A DNA stretch of 64,000 nt from Glossina fuscipes (GCF_014805625.2 NW_023998492.1:201092-265091), one strand, 5' to 3'; counted from the first letter of the stretch, positions 23,139-35,490 are shown. Translations and numbers: made by a program. Notes: generated by a model from the sequence alone, not told the origin.

Positions 23139-24401
23139 AGACAAAAGGAAATCCTTTTCTAACATAACAAACCTTAAAGTAATGGAGTTGTGTACAAAAG
23201 CAAAAGAACAATATACAAGAAGAAGAAATAAATGTGGTGGTGCAAAGGTTACAAACCGGATTGTATTAAATAGAGTTTTTTAATTAACAAAATGAAAAAG
23301 AAGAAAAATATTCGTATAAATATCGAAAGCTAATTGACAAATGTCAACATACCTGATCAAGTTATGCAAAGAAAATTCTAATAAACAAAAGTGAAAATTA
23401 GTGCTTCTTGTTGGGTTGGAATTGAATGCGATTGAATTATTTTTTGAATACGTTCTTAACGTGCACAATTTTTTTTTCATACAAAATTAATCCAAACTTA
23501 TTTGGCTTTATTTTGGACATCTCCCACACAAGAGACTTATCCAGTTATATCTATATTATGTTGTTTGATGTTTCGTTTCCATGCACGCCGGTTGCCGAGT
23601 CTAAATTTTTTCGTTTTTTTTTATTTATTTATTTTTTTTGCTATGAGAATATGTTTCTGCGTATATGGGAGATAATATTGTGCTTACTTGAATGTAAGAG
23701 GAAATCGTAAATTATTCATTAATAGGTAGAATTCTTCTATTGAATTCATATGATATGATGCAAACTAATTAAATTCTCTCTTATATCAGAGAAGTGGTAA
23801 GATAGTTATCGTAGCATTGTGTTTGATGCTACGTTGAATGTATCAATTTATATGTATTCGGACACTTCTGCTAGCTCTGCCCTGCATATGTGCTGACAAA
23901 TGAAAAATAATAAAAATTCTCCTTGCTTCTGACTTACACATTGCAAGTCAATTGTTTTTCAATTAAATCTCCAAATAGTTTAAAACAGAGAATGCCTGGT
24001 TTTACTTTAACCGCTTTTATACTTAAACATGGCTATCGATAACATTGTCCACAAATCTGCCAGCTTGTTGGCGTCTGATAGCGAACCAAAAATAATTTAT
24101 ATATATACTTAAAATTATAATTGATGACACAGTTAAGATTGATGTATTCTGTATCTCATAAAATAAAAAAATTTTTTAATGAATCTTAAGATTTTCCACT
24201 TTTCCGACTGCACTAAAGTTCGCGTTGTACGAATCAATTGCTCACAAGTAAAATTCTAATAAACTATGACAGTCATGACTATTGAGATTTCCAATCCTAC
24301 AGTCCCATGTTTCAGTGGACTAAAATAGCTTGAAATATGTGGCTTGAATGCAAGCGAAAAGAACCTGAAAGAATGAAATTTTGACTTTCCTTCGGTGGAG
24401 G
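23139..24401. other. AT-rich DNA, no recognised gene
   Basis: The frame at 23426-23710 is Phe/Ile-rich with no recognisable domain. Confidence 0.45.
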
Positions 24402-24907
24402 TGTTAGCGGGTATAGCAGCCGAAAGAATTATTAAATATTATTAGGTGCTTGAATGTATCTCGATCATTTTATCTATTCAATGATCGACATAGTTTCGCG
24501 CTTCTATAACGTTTCGGCACCGCGTGCCAAGCAAGACATTCTGTATCTGTATGTGCACAGCAAAACTTTATAACAATGAATGTTGCGCTTCGGTGTCGAC
24601 GTGGATGGCTCCCTTGGACTAAGCCATGACTTCTGGGGCTTAGAATTGCTGTGGCAAGCAATCAAACCGCGATGTTGAAACGGTTCAAATTTCCAGTCAA
24701 TCCGTGTGGTAGTCTGTAGCATAATAATTTATTATATAAGTTATTAACCACAGTTCAGTTAAATAAGAAGTAAAGTAAGAGGCAAAGTAAAAAGTAACGA
24801 AAGAATTAATAAGCAGGAGTTAATAAATAAGAATTAAAAGAGTTTGAAATCAAGAGAATTATAATAAATAACAATTCAAACGAACCATTGATTGTGTTTT
24901 CACTACA
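24402..24907 (+). mobile_element. Possible solo LTR
   Basis: The 3' half looks like an LTR promoter. A TATATAAG box lies at 24734 and a TTCAGTTAA initiator about 20 bases later, followed by an A-rich leader with AATAAA-like signals and a terminus TCACTACA, also the terminus of the solo LTR ending at 27180. The 5' boundary (TGTTAGCGG at 24402) is a guess and no target-site duplication was found. Confidence 0.3.
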
Positions 24908-25791
24908 AGTCATTTTCCCTCCCTTTAGAGATTTTTCATCGCATGTAAACCCGTTGAATCATCAACTGCTACACTATTCGAAAATTGTTGATAGTTCAAC
25001 CTGGATTTTCGTCCCATAAAACCAAACGGACAATTAAGATATTATAGAGCAGCACCACCATAAGCTTCCAAAAATGAGCGTAGAAAATGAAACCTCGAAG
25101 TTTTGTTGATTAGCGGCGGTATATATTGAATAATTTAATAATACTAAACGGAAACCTGTTATCTTATACACAGAAAGGTCAAAATCATCAAATTTAACCA
25201 TAGTGTACACTGACACTTCTTATTACGCTATCGTTGATGTCGCTGATCAAAATACATGCAAGCACATAATGGATTTCTTGACCATTTATTTATTCTATAA
25301 CAAAGGAGAAATACTTTTTCATAGAGATTATATTTCATCCTTGAGATTTCGTACTATACATTGCATTGTGGTCATTTCCCATTTTTATATTTTAGTGATT
25401 CTATCCCTCCACTTGAATATGATTCAACTTTGAAGGTTTGAAATCATTTATGTTTCACTAGAACAATCAAATTTGCACTCATCTTTAATATCTTATCGAT
25501 TGGTTCTTGTCCTCACTATTTTCTACGCTTTTTATGTTTTTTTCATACTCGACAGTATATAATACCACACGCTGATCACTCTTTATGCATGTTTACTCTC
25601 GTTAATTTGAAAAAACAAGAGCATACGATCTTCTTCCCTTACGTAAACATGTTTTTTCATATTATGCTACCGCTTTTGGTTATTATCTCCCCTTCTCCTC
25701 ATTGTCGCTGTTGAAACGCAAATCATTATTCATGGTTTTAGGATCGTTTTAGCTACGGTAGCTTTCGTCAATGTATGATTGACACAAAGCT
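24908..25791. other. AT-rich DNA, no recognised gene
   Basis: The frame at 25203-25433 is not recognisable. No repeat or RNA gene was seen. Confidence 0.45.
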
Positions 25792-26761
25792 CTTTTTATT
25801 TTTATTATTATAATTTTAGACTAATAAAATTATTATATTAGACTACAAAAAAAAAAAGACATTGAGCACTATTAACACAGGCTATCGGCTCTAATTTAAA
25901 TAAATGTACATTAGATAATGACCTTAGTAGTACTAATAAAGTATTATATTGAATTGATATTCTGTTCTGAAGCTGATTTTAGAATGTCCAAAGGGCTAAT
26001 CGTTCCAAATGCAATACTTCTAGCCAAGGAAAACTTAAGACAGTCGCAGAGAATGTGCTTTATAGTGAGAGTTTGTCCACAACTGCAGATTGGGGAGGAA
26101 GACTTCTTCAAGATCCATTGGTGAGTTGCAATTGTATGACCAAGGAGAATTCTCGGAAATGTTTGGATATTGGTGTTCTCAACGTTTGTTGGATATAAAG
26201 ATGGAATTAATTGAGGGTTAATAGAAAAATAGTGCTGATGATGGTATTGTAGATTTCCTTCTGCAATTTTCTCTCTAACTTTTCTTCCACCGTATCTTTG
26301 AAGATCCAACTTTTCCATGACACCATCCATAATTAGTGTAGCAGAAGCAGCATACTTTGCCGCTCGATCAGCCTGCTCATTTCCCAATAAACCGATGGTA
26401 TTGGGATTGGTACCCATAACATTTTAATTTTTCCGCCGGGTGTTGTGAGTTTGTTTCTTTCGTGAAATATATGGTTGAGAAAAACCTGTCCTGAAGCATC
26501 TACCAGGGCACAAGTAGATAGCAGACCAGAAGATTTTGAGCCGTCTGTGTTTAAACGATTCCAACCAGTACTCTCCAATACTTGGGTTTTTTCAGCTATT
26601 AGTTTCCAGAACACGTAATTTGGAGTATCTTCTTTCTTGTGCATAGACAGCGAGACGTCAAAAGAGCAATCTTTCAAAATCCATGGAGGTTTAACACCAA
26701 AATGACGGAAAATTTTTAAAGGAATGTTCAATTCCTTTGCGACGTACAAACAATAGTCAAC

Positions 26762-27180
26762 TGTATCATTATCGATCTGTCGCACTCTACCGTGATTTAC
26801 AATTTACGCTAAGTTTACATTTCAACATAATGTGACACCTAACCTAGTTAAGATAACCTAATTTATTTGTAACCCACATTAGTCGTAATTCTAGTAATAA
26901 CCTATTTTAATTACATTATTCGCTTAAGTTATCATTTTAGTAATAACCTACTTTAATTATATTATTCGCTTAAGTTATCATTCTAGTAATAACCTACTTT
27001 AATTGTATTAATTGCTTAAGTTAGCATTAAATTATTTGTTATATAAGATACTGATCATACCTCAGTTTCGTCAGAAGTAACTTAGAATGTAAGCAAGAAT
27101 CAATAAGCAAAGATATAAATAAAGACTTTAAAATAAACAACTAAATACAAGAACCTTTAATTTTGAGTGGTGTCACTACA
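26762..27180 (+). mobile_element. Solo LTR (419 bp) nested in I-clade LINE
   Basis: This begins TGTATCATTA and ends TCACTACA (TGTA/TACA termini), with CAAC on both sides (26758-26761 and 27181-27184) as a 4-bp target-site duplication. Removing it and one CAAC restores colinearity with the LINE at 48.5 kb, which confirms the boundaries. Inside are three 46-bp tandem units from 26893, 26939 and 26985, a TATATAAG box at 27040, a CTCAGTTTCG initiator at about 27062, and AATAAA signals near 27118. The structure fits a Ty3/gypsy LTR. No internal region remains, so it arose by LTR-LTR recombination. Confidence 0.85.
26893..27030 (+). repeat. Three 46-bp tandem units inside the LTR
   Basis: Units AGTAATAACCTAYTTTAATT with TTCGCTTAAGTTATCATT occur three times at exact 46-base spacing upstream of the LTR TATA box. 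They sit where retroviral-type LTRs carry enhancer or regulator-binding repeats; that role is inference. Confidence 0.8.
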
Positions 27181-27318
27181 CAACTGCAGAAGGTGACTTT
27201 GGAACTTTCTTCGCAATAATAATCTTTCTCACGTCATCACCGAGAATAGATTTTTTTCAATTAAGAAGCTTGGGAACTATTTTAGCTTTTAACTCATAAA
27301 GTCTATTTTCTAATGTTG

Positions 27319-27814
27319 ATTTTCGGGTCGCACCAGAAGCTCGCGGTTTTCGTTCGTCAGGACCTGCCTTAGAGGCTGTCGTTGCGTTGGGCCTTTTTAA
27401 CATACTTGGCTTTGCTGAATCTACAAAGATTTGGTTTTGAATTTTATACCGTGTCAGAACATTTAGTCGTTTCCAGGATTAGTATTATTGGACCAGCATT
27501 AACAGACAAACGAGGATTTAGTGAAGGTAAATCAACTAGATTAATCCGATGGACGAGCGAAAAATCGGATCAATAAAGGATATCGAAAATTCGAAAATTC
27601 ATATTTTCGAAGGTAGACTTACACTTCGCGAAGTTTTCATTTAAGACCAATAACTTTAAGACCGAATTTGATCAACAAGTAAATGAATTCGGACTGCGTT
27701 AACAAACAACGTTATATCTCAACAAGAGTTGTGTTTTTTTTCGGCCGTTCCATGCTTTTTTGACATGTACTTAATCTTAATCTCTTTTGTTTTTGCCTTC
27801 TTTGCTCTTATTGT
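27319..27814. other. No recognised gene
   Basis: Flank of the truncated LINE. The frame at 27382-27576 has no recognisable motif. Confidence 0.4.
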
Positions 27815-28260
27815 ACCCACCACTGAAGGATGGAGGTGTACTCATTTTGTCTTTTTTTCATAATGTATGAAATTCTGAATTGATTTATGCATGAAATTCT
27901 GAATTGATTAAGCCATGCCTGTCCGTCTATGCGTCTGGGTAGTATTTGTTGTCGCAAAAATGAAGTTGTCGTCTTAAAGTTAGTACTAACGTTGGAAGTT
28001 TGTGCACGCAGATTGCCACTGAAAATGACCAAAGGAGCAGAAGCCCGCAGGGGAGCATAAACTGAACGCAACCCCATTTTTCTTAGCAAAAATGGCCCGT
28101 TGCTCAAAAATTATAAAAGATAGAACGCTGAAATTTTCCACGTTTACTTTATGAAACACATTACTCATGCCATGCCCACACAAAGTTACAAGTGAATAAA
28201 TTTTTTTGAGGTTGCATACTTATTTATTATAACGCAAACAACACAGAATGTTCAATTTTT
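27815..28260 (+). repeat. Dispersed repeat family, copy B
   Basis: This opens ACCCACCACTGAAGGATGG, then TGAATTGATTAAGCCATG, CCTGTCCGTCTATGCGTCTG, CAGAAGCCCGCAGGGGAG, CGTTGCTCAAAAATTATA, GCCCACACAAAGTTACAAGT and CAAACAACACAGAATG. All of these occur in the same order in copy C. Confidence 0.75.
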
Positions 28261-28556
28261 TATTTTGTACATTCCTCAAATGAAGATATACTAAAAATGG
28301 GTTAATTTAATTAGTTTTTTCTTAATAATACCAGCCAAATGGGTATCGAATACAAGAACTTGGAGAGTAAAATGCAAAAAGTATAGTAGTTGGTATGCGA
28401 GATTTGGTCCGCGCCGAAAATAACTGTCTTAGTTCTTATTTTTTAAAACGTCAAGTTTATGCTATTTGGTGTACTCGCGTATAAAGATCACAAGGTATCG
28501 GGATATAGCAAGTGTTTTCACTTTCATGGGCCGACATTTATCGTTATGAACAGGCT

Positions 28557-28990
28557 TCAATGGCGGACGGCACTTTTCAAATTAATTTTTTGCATAAGTT
28601 TTGTAATGAACACGTCGCATACACTTAAATTTTCATTCGAGTGTAATATTATGCCTTCCGCGAAGTGTGTTCTTGGAATGTCTATGATGTCTTTAGCGTA
28701 ACATAAATATTTGGCTGCAAATAGGGTCAACTGATTTGATCTTTTCATTGTTGTTAGACTTTTTCGATCGGCAAAGTGCTCCTCTACATCAAATATACCA
28801 CACGCATGACAAATATGTTTAAATTTTCGTTTTTGCTGCTTTCGACTCGAGTCTTTCGCTTTTTCACTTTACAGAACGCCAGATATACTATTGCATCCAT
28901 TTCTGCTTCGTGCATACCGCTCCTCAAGAAATTTGTCACTTGTTTGACGTCATAAAGCGATATATACAGGGTTAAATCAGATTTTACTTT
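28557..28990 (-). pseudogene. Unidentified coding relic with CxxC motif
   Basis: The minus strand from about 28990 has a frame reading VTNFLRSGMHEAEMDAIVYL. After a shift it continues through RKFKHICHACGIFDVEEHF into the 63-codon frame at 28748-28557 (AAKYLCYAKDIIDIPRTHF near its start). The combined stretch is longer and more protein-like than expected by chance and includes C-x2-C followed by H, as in a zinc-binding site. I do not recognise the family. A decayed transposon gag or transposase, or a host exon, are all possible. Confidence 0.3.
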
Positions 28991-29249
28991 GAAGCCGATT
29001 AGTTTTCGTCGTTCGGCATGTTATCTTGCGGCATAACACATGCACACTCACGCATTGCACATTTTGTTTTTTGACAAAAGTGCTTGATTTGTGTGTTCTA
29101 AATATTAAACCCCTGCTTGCGTAAGGGCTCTACTTGTTGCATTCAGGTTTGTTTTTCTTTTTAGGCACACATTGTTGTTTTCACAGGAAAGAAGAACAAA
29201 AAAAAAATTTTTTTTTTATTGTCTTGAAGAAGATCTTGCATTTTTCTAG

Positions 29250-29640
29250 ATTCGTTCATCGATTTAGGAGTTCTATTCGATTAAAGATTACGTTTTAATT
29301 TGCATATTGAGCTCTCTTAAGTAAAGCTAGGTCCGTGTTCGGTTTCATTAAGAGGTGGTCCAAAGAGGATCCGTTTATTACAAACAGCTTATACATGTGA
29401 TTAGTAAGACCAATACTTGAGTGTGCCTCTGTGCCGTTGTCTCCTTCCGATAGCTATTATGTAGATGCAATAGAATCAGTTCAATGCTTGCTGTTTGCTC
29501 TTAGGAATTTGGGTTGGGATCCGCTTATCTTTTTGCCTCCTTTGCGTTTATTATCCTTACTGTCAGTTGAGAAACGTAGATTTATTCGTGGTGTTTCCTT
29601 CTAAATTAAGTTAATTATTAGAACTATCGATTCTGTGAAA
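29250..29640 (+). mobile_element. CR1-type LINE, 3' end fragment
   Basis: Near 29250 the plus strand reads FIDLGVLFD, then RLRFNLHIELS, and later IESVQCLLFALRNLGWDP, then LLSLLSVEKRRFIRGVSF. This matches the C-terminus of the CR1 element at 5.5-6.2 kb with stops and frameshifts. It is closer to that copy than the fragment at 1255 is. A poly-A-like run near 29640 may mark its end. Confidence 0.8.
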
Positions 29641-32600
29641 AAAAAATAGCAACGTTTAAGGGAAATAATTCTCGATGGCTTAAGGATTAGGTAGAGATAT
29701 CCTGTACACACTTAATGCGGACTTTTGTTAAAGTATCGGACTTTTTATGCACTTATTACTTTTGCATACATTTTGAACGGAGATTATTTTAGCTTGACTT
29801 TAACTTTAAAATTTTTTTTTGAGAATAATATTAGCAACTTTGTTGTTCTTTATATTGACGTTGACCTTCCTTTATAAAGTTAAAGCGTAAAACAGCCAAG
29901 GGCATTATACATAAGCAATGGATTAAACGTTTTACCTCAAGTTGCTTATTCGTTTTCGTGATTGCATACCAAAAACTACACATTGTTTTCATCTAAAGGC
30001 TTAGATTTCAATAAAGCCCCTTTGCCTGAGCGCGCCCGAAGCTTCAACTGACATGACCCAGATTTATCAAGTTCAATTTACTTCTTAAAGAGTTTACTAT
30101 TGCTTACCTAAAAAGAATAAATACCTCGATACCTCATGCAGTTTCGTAAAGATTAATTCCAATATAAAATCCTCATTACTTACCGATTTTCATCACAAAC
30201 ATTGAAAACTAAATCTTTTTATGGTAGGAAGGTTTTGTTTTCGTAACAACGGCTGTGTAAAACCCAAACTTTCCTCGTTAACTTAGAACGCCATAATACG
30301 AATGCTCAGCGGTTTTTTGAGCTATTTTCAAATGTGGAGTTTATTTTCATTTCGAAAAATAAATCGTCGAGTGGTTGTCAAATTGGACCGGCACAATTCA
30401 TTTTCGATAATGTTCGCTGTCCCGAATTTAGAAATATCTGAAAAATTGCGATATAAAGTTTTAACAGCAAAAATCCAAATAGGCAGACGGATAGACAAAC
30501 GCACATCTATTTAGGAAATGAATCTAAATCAGTTGGTATAATAAAAATGTCGTGGGCCATGTATTCGTCCGCAAACATAATATACCCTGTATTGCAGGTC
30601 ACGTAAAGTGAAACCAGATGTAAGAAGATAAAAGACAAATTACAAAAAAATAAAGAAGCCTTAATAACATTTTTTCTTTTTACCTCTTTCAAAATCGTGT
30701 TAACCGGGGAATAAGAGTTCTGTAAATATCTTTGCTTATCTAGGTGTTGTATTTGAAAACTAGAAAGGAAAGTGAACAAAGTCTGCAGTGAAATAACTCA
30801 ATTTTTCCGACGAGTTTGTTTTTTCGTAGCAAGAAAATGGCCTATCAACGGCAAATTTCGTAAATAAGATAATAAGACACAGCGTTACATTAGGCTTATT
30901 TTTTTAATTTAGGTATTGTAAAGGTTGAAAATCCCTGGGTTCTGTGGCATTGTTTTTATTTTGCGGCTGTGTGTGTGGGTTTGCTTGTAGGACTATCCAG
31001 GCATCCAAAATTGCTTTAAAATGGCATATAACTTACCCTCTGGTTATATCTAACGCCTGTAAATTACCAAAAACTTTGTATTTCGCTTATAACGTTGTAC
31101 AAAATAAGAAACCTTATTATATTCAATTCGCTCTAATTAAGTAAGGGAGATCTGAGCAATGCGTAAATCCTAACGACTCATGCGGTTCTAATAGCCCATG
31201 CCGCCCTAAAGTTTACCCTATCCGTAGTTTCACCGTTCGTTTTCCAGTCTAACGTCTCAGTTCTTCAGTATACTCTCATCTTCCTCACTCTTTACCCTAC
31301 ACAGCTTCTCACGTCTTCATGCTGACATTTTAAGATTCCGAAACTTACGCACATCCCGCATGACGCCTTCAGGAAGTACTCTTGACATTTCCTCGCAATC
31401 TATCCGTGATGATTGGTGTTGCCCATCGACAGATAATAATATTCGAAACCAGCTGATATGTTTTCGAATGGGGTAACCCCTTTGTGATGATCACCTGTGT
31501 CTACCAGAGTAGTATTAATAATGTGATAAGATATATAAATGGGGATATTTGAATAATGGGAAATGTACCTATAAAGGGTTATGATAACATTATATGGAAA
31601 CGAATAATTAAAATATATATAGAGAGATAACAAACTGAATCTAAGTGTGGAAACAGAACGACTCTTTGGTCTTTACAATATGCTGCACTTCGTAGTGCGA
31701 AAAATCGAAGTCAAAAGTAAATTTAATCATTATGAGTTATAAGAAACTTTTCATAAGGCTGTGTAAAAATATATACCAGCGTGATTAAAACTAAAATGCC
31801 TCATCAACTGAATAATATTCATATTTCTTTAGGATTTCGGGATTTAGTATATTGCTTACAAATTTAGTTTGGTTTCATGGTGGTTGTAAATAAATTGTTT
31901 CTCCGATATTCGCACCGCACATAGACACACAGCAGCACATAGATAAAAAAGAAACCAGAAAACCATTAACAACTCCACATGTCATCGCCACTATTTGCAC
32001 CCCGATAAAATAAATGCGCAATTTCGAACGTGAAAAAAAAAAAATTAAATAAATAAAAAATGGAATAATATTCGTATGCGGTTGCGGTTCACACTCTGTT
32101 TATTATTAAGCCTAGGAAATATGTGCATGTGGACATGACCAACTAAGAGTATTATTTACTTATTTATTTATGCACTATTGTGATCACAATACAAGCTACA
32201 TCTTTTATATAAACCTATTTTTTTCGGGGTTTCGTAGCATTGGCTTTGACATCCATGTAGAATTGAGTCAACATATACAATTGCTGTAAAGTTAAACATA
32301 CGAAAGCGAGTTGAACAGGAAAACTGCATTAAATTTTGGCCGCGGAATCGTTGAATATTATCTATCATCATATAAATCATTAATGATGAGGCTATGTCGC
32401 GGGAAAATATTCACAACGAATGGGAAAGAACATTGAGGCTTGGCCGACGACCTCTGACAATAGCTAATTTTATGAACTATTATATTGTAATTTTGAGCCG
32501 CTAGGTTCTGATTAGTTCAGTTAGTGTCGTAAGATAGTTAATATAAGGAAGTTAAATTGTAACAAAAAGAGCTATTGAGATTTTAGTTCAGAGAAGGAAT

Positions 32601-32961
32601 ATTATTAACGAAGGTAAGGATGCCTGAAAGCTGCGGAGGCTTATTTTGATTTATTGATTAAAGAGTAAAATTTTCCAACGAAGGAAAAATTTTGCTCCTC
32701 ACAAGAGCTGTGTGGGTATAGAGCAATGAGGGGAAATGATACCTCTAACAATTCTCCCAGTATGGCAAAGATCTGAAACTGACATGTCGCTATTGGCATT
32801 TTCACGAAATTGTTTCTAACTTTTACGGTTTGCCCGTCTGAGAGTATATATGCATTGCTTTCTAATAGCGGCCAAGATACCTTCTGCATTTATTTACAGG
32901 CAGTTTGGCAGCGACGCGATTACATGTGGTGCTCCCCCAAAGATTACGTTGGCCTTCTGGC
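29641..32961. other. AT-rich DNA, no recognised gene
   Basis: Frames such as 30302-30514, 30507-30779, 30944-31144 and 32889-32641 show no domain. A less AT-rich block at 31140-31400 could not be assigned. Confidence 0.45.
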
Positions 32962-34620
32962 TCAGAGCATTAGTGAAAGACTTTGAAAATCAAAGGAATA
33001 ACTCGAAGAGTCACTGAGTTGGATGGTATTTGATATGTTACGAATAGTATTGTTAAGCAAAGAGGATTTAACATACTTTATAACACGGGTATGTGAGAGG
33101 CTACGGATGATGCAATGCAAAACCAACCCAATTAACAAACCAATTTCAATTAAACAATGAGAACTATCTAAGGTATCTTTAAGGGTCTTCCAGATACTCA
33201 CAGAACTCAGATTAGGTGTACAGATAGAAACATCTACGCAGGAGGAGATAGAACCAAAATGAGTAGGATCACCCTTATTTACTAAAACTAAATTGCTGTT
33301 TTCAAGGAAATCTTGGATTTGTCTGCTTTTTGAATTGGAAAAACGACTGCCGTAACATACATTGCGTGCCCTCAAATCACCACATATTAATGTGGACCTA
33401 AAAGAAATTAAATTGTTAATCGCATTAATATTACAACTAGGCGGAATATAATAACTTATGATGAAAAGGTACCCAGAGGATATATGAATGGTGCAGCTAC
33501 AAGCTTCAATCGGTTCACAATTTGTAAAACTAGATGCGTAAGAGAAGGAAAGTTTGTTAGATATAAGATTAGCTGTACCACCATCAGAAGAGTTGGAATA
33601 CGATCAAATCTTACAACGTTATAATTTTTAACAAAAAATGAATCAACAGGCTTAAGAAAAGTTTCGGAAAGACACACACTAGTGCAACTAAGTTACGCTG
33701 TTTTCATTAACGACAGAATGAAAATAACAGACGGTTGATTAAGAATGTTCTTATGAAGAGCGCGAGATAAACGCTGGCAGAGCTAAAGTAAAGTTTGATT
33801 TAGGAAAAGGTTTGACCCAAAGCATTTTTAAATAATTTTTGAGACCTGCGATAAGTGGGGTTGTTGGTAAGACCGATGCTCGTTTCACAATCATAATAAA
33901 GATTGCTTATAGCGAGTGTCACAGTCTCAGCAATTAGAGACTTTGTATTTGAAAAGATGGCGGTCTCAGGATTTAGCGTCTATTTACTTCGTACCGAGCC
34001 AGTAGTTTTAGTATTGGGTCGATTGTGAAGTCAGTGGAGATAACTTAGGCCAGCTCTCCAGAGGAATTGAAAGATTATTATTTGGATGAGCGTAAGTACT
34101 CCGAGAGAAGGAGTAGAGTTGCGACTAAAACGATCCGATACGTCTTTCTTAGACTTAGCAATTTTTTTACAAGAAGGAGAGGTCTTTGAATTTGATGTAT
34201 ATTCAGCCTTCTTTTAAGTTGAGAACAAATCGATGTACACTCCTGGCTTACGCGACAAAAAGGTCAAAGCGGCTTTAGACCCTTACAGGCTCCGTCTATC
34301 TAACAGAAACGCCAACACTTATGACATTGGAGTATTGGCTCAACATAAGGTATAAGTGGAAAATTATTACTTTCTAGACAAATGTGGGAACGTAATACAT
34401 TCCCGGAAAAACTTAGGCGAACTATTTCCCGAGGCACACGGAAATCGATTATCGGTAAGAAATTATTACTGGTATTAGATAAACAAGGTATACTAACTTC
34501 TGGCGTGGGCGTAAGCTCTGTCCTAGAAGGCTTTTAGGTTCCTACTTTGGAGAGAGATTGCCCGGCCTTGTGACCAAACCGTCTTTCGCAGATTGAGTTT
34601 ATAGAGATAACAAACAGCCA
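32962..34620 (-). mobile_element. I/jockey-type LINE, 5' portion (gag and endonuclease), decayed
   Basis: Minus strand. At about 34450-34300 a gag-like frame has VPREIVRLSF, then YVEPILQCHKCWRF, a CCHC knuckle start in which the usual Gly after RF is Cys, followed by a stop and CKGLKPL. Downstream, 33677-33456 (CLSETFL, the endonuclease Glu motif region) and 33375-32962 (ICGDLRARN, then NKGDPTHFGS, then DSSHCLI in place of SDH) form a broken apurinic-type endonuclease. The DLRARN site replaces the usual GDFNAR/H. Reverse transcriptase is absent to the left, so a 3' portion was lost. It is distinct from the I-clade copies at 26 and 50 kb. Confidence 0.75.
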
Positions 34621-34729
34621 AATGGAGTGTGAAATCGGAGTATGTAATGATGTTCCTTTTCTTAACTTTTTATCTTATTATATATATTTTTTTAAATTTT
34701 ATATTTAACAATATTCAAAAAGAACATAT

Positions 34730-35147
34730 TGTAATAAAATTGATATAGTATCGTGAGTTTATGTTATCTGTTTAAGCCCTATGCTGCTCGGCTGCAGTAC
34801 GCCAAGTCTATCCGTCTTTTATAATGCCAAAGTGTCTCGGCATAAGACGGTCACTAATCTTAATGGTTCAGGCAGATTGAATGCCTAGTGATATTAGCGA
34901 GTAAAACGCTTGGTTGAGTTGCTTTATGAGAACTGATTTTCTTTATTTTCTTACGCACTATTTATACTAAATTTTTACACTAAACTATTCTTATCTTATT
35001 CTAAACAGGATTGTAATTGCTTACTAAATTATCCTTATCACACACTAGATTATTCTTATATAAACAGAATTATCACTGTTTACGAAGTGAAGTGTGACAT
35101 TTTATTTTATCAAAAGGGTTATGCTAAAGTGGCATAATTTTGTCACA
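34730..35147 (-). mobile_element. LTR-like sequence
   Basis: Read on the minus strand it starts TGTGACAAAAT, has a TATAAATAG box near 34958 and an ATCAGTTCTC initiator about 25 bases later, and ends TTTTATTACA. The TGT/ACA ends and the promoter layout fit a Ty3/gypsy LTR. Its 3' terminal ~30 bases recur at the window start (21-47). Two related ~50-base units lie upstream of the TATA box. No matching target-site duplication was found and no pol gene is adjacent. Confidence 0.45.
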
Positions 35148-35274
35148 CTTCAAGTGGATGCATACGATAGTATGCGATCACACTACAATATAACAACGCA
35201 AACAAGGTCTTGATCGCGGTGCTTGATATTTATTATAAAATCATCCACACCGATTTCTTATTGAATTTTAGCAG

Positions 35275-35377
35275 CAACGGATCACAAAGCATGGAATCTC
35301 CGCGTGAAAAATTCAAAAAGCAGCAGCAATTACAGGAATCACAATCGTTGGTCGGATTCCAAAACAATAAAACAATT
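35275..35377 (+). other. Candidate host-gene exon
   Basis: This open stretch, preceded by a TTGAATTTTAG(CAG) acceptor-like site, encodes SNGSQSMESPREKFKKQQQL and then QESQSLVGF, a composition typical of fly regulatory proteins and unlike nearby chance frames. It is followed by a 57-base AT-rich segment (35378-35434) starting GTAATT and ending TTTATTTTTACAG, the size and form of a short fly intron. The frame continues as RTNSITHVDRKTRLQ from 35435. I recognise no protein. The donor is weak and no further exon was found, so this may be a lone exon of a large gene, an exon relic, or chance. Confidence 0.3.
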
Positions 35378-35490
35378 GTAATTGCAATTCTTAAAATTAA
35401 ATTTTTTAAATTATTTATTAATTTATTTTTACAGCGAACAAATTCCATCACACATGTTGACAGGAAAACCCGACTTCAAAATAATTATAT

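Larger units (their letters stand above)
25792..27318 (-). mobile_element. I-clade LINE copy 2, 5'-truncated, split by an LTR
   Basis: The minus strand matches the C-terminal RT-RNase H region and 3' UTR of the LINE at 48524-53288. Outside the LTR insertion (26762-27180), 27318-27181 and 26761-25792 align nearly end to end with about 52223-53288. The RNase H start (NTDGSKSSGL) is present, but a central block is missing and the frame jumps from FHERN straight to KLTTPGGKIKMLWVP, exactly as in the other copy. A small insertion then shifts the frame after WVPI, giving the two overlapping frames 26785-26333 and 26417-25944. The C-terminal zinc-binding CSCGQ, then HILCDC, is intact. The 3' tail is A/T-rich with AATAATAA units. 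Truncation at about 27318 is normal for LINEs. Confidence 0.88.
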
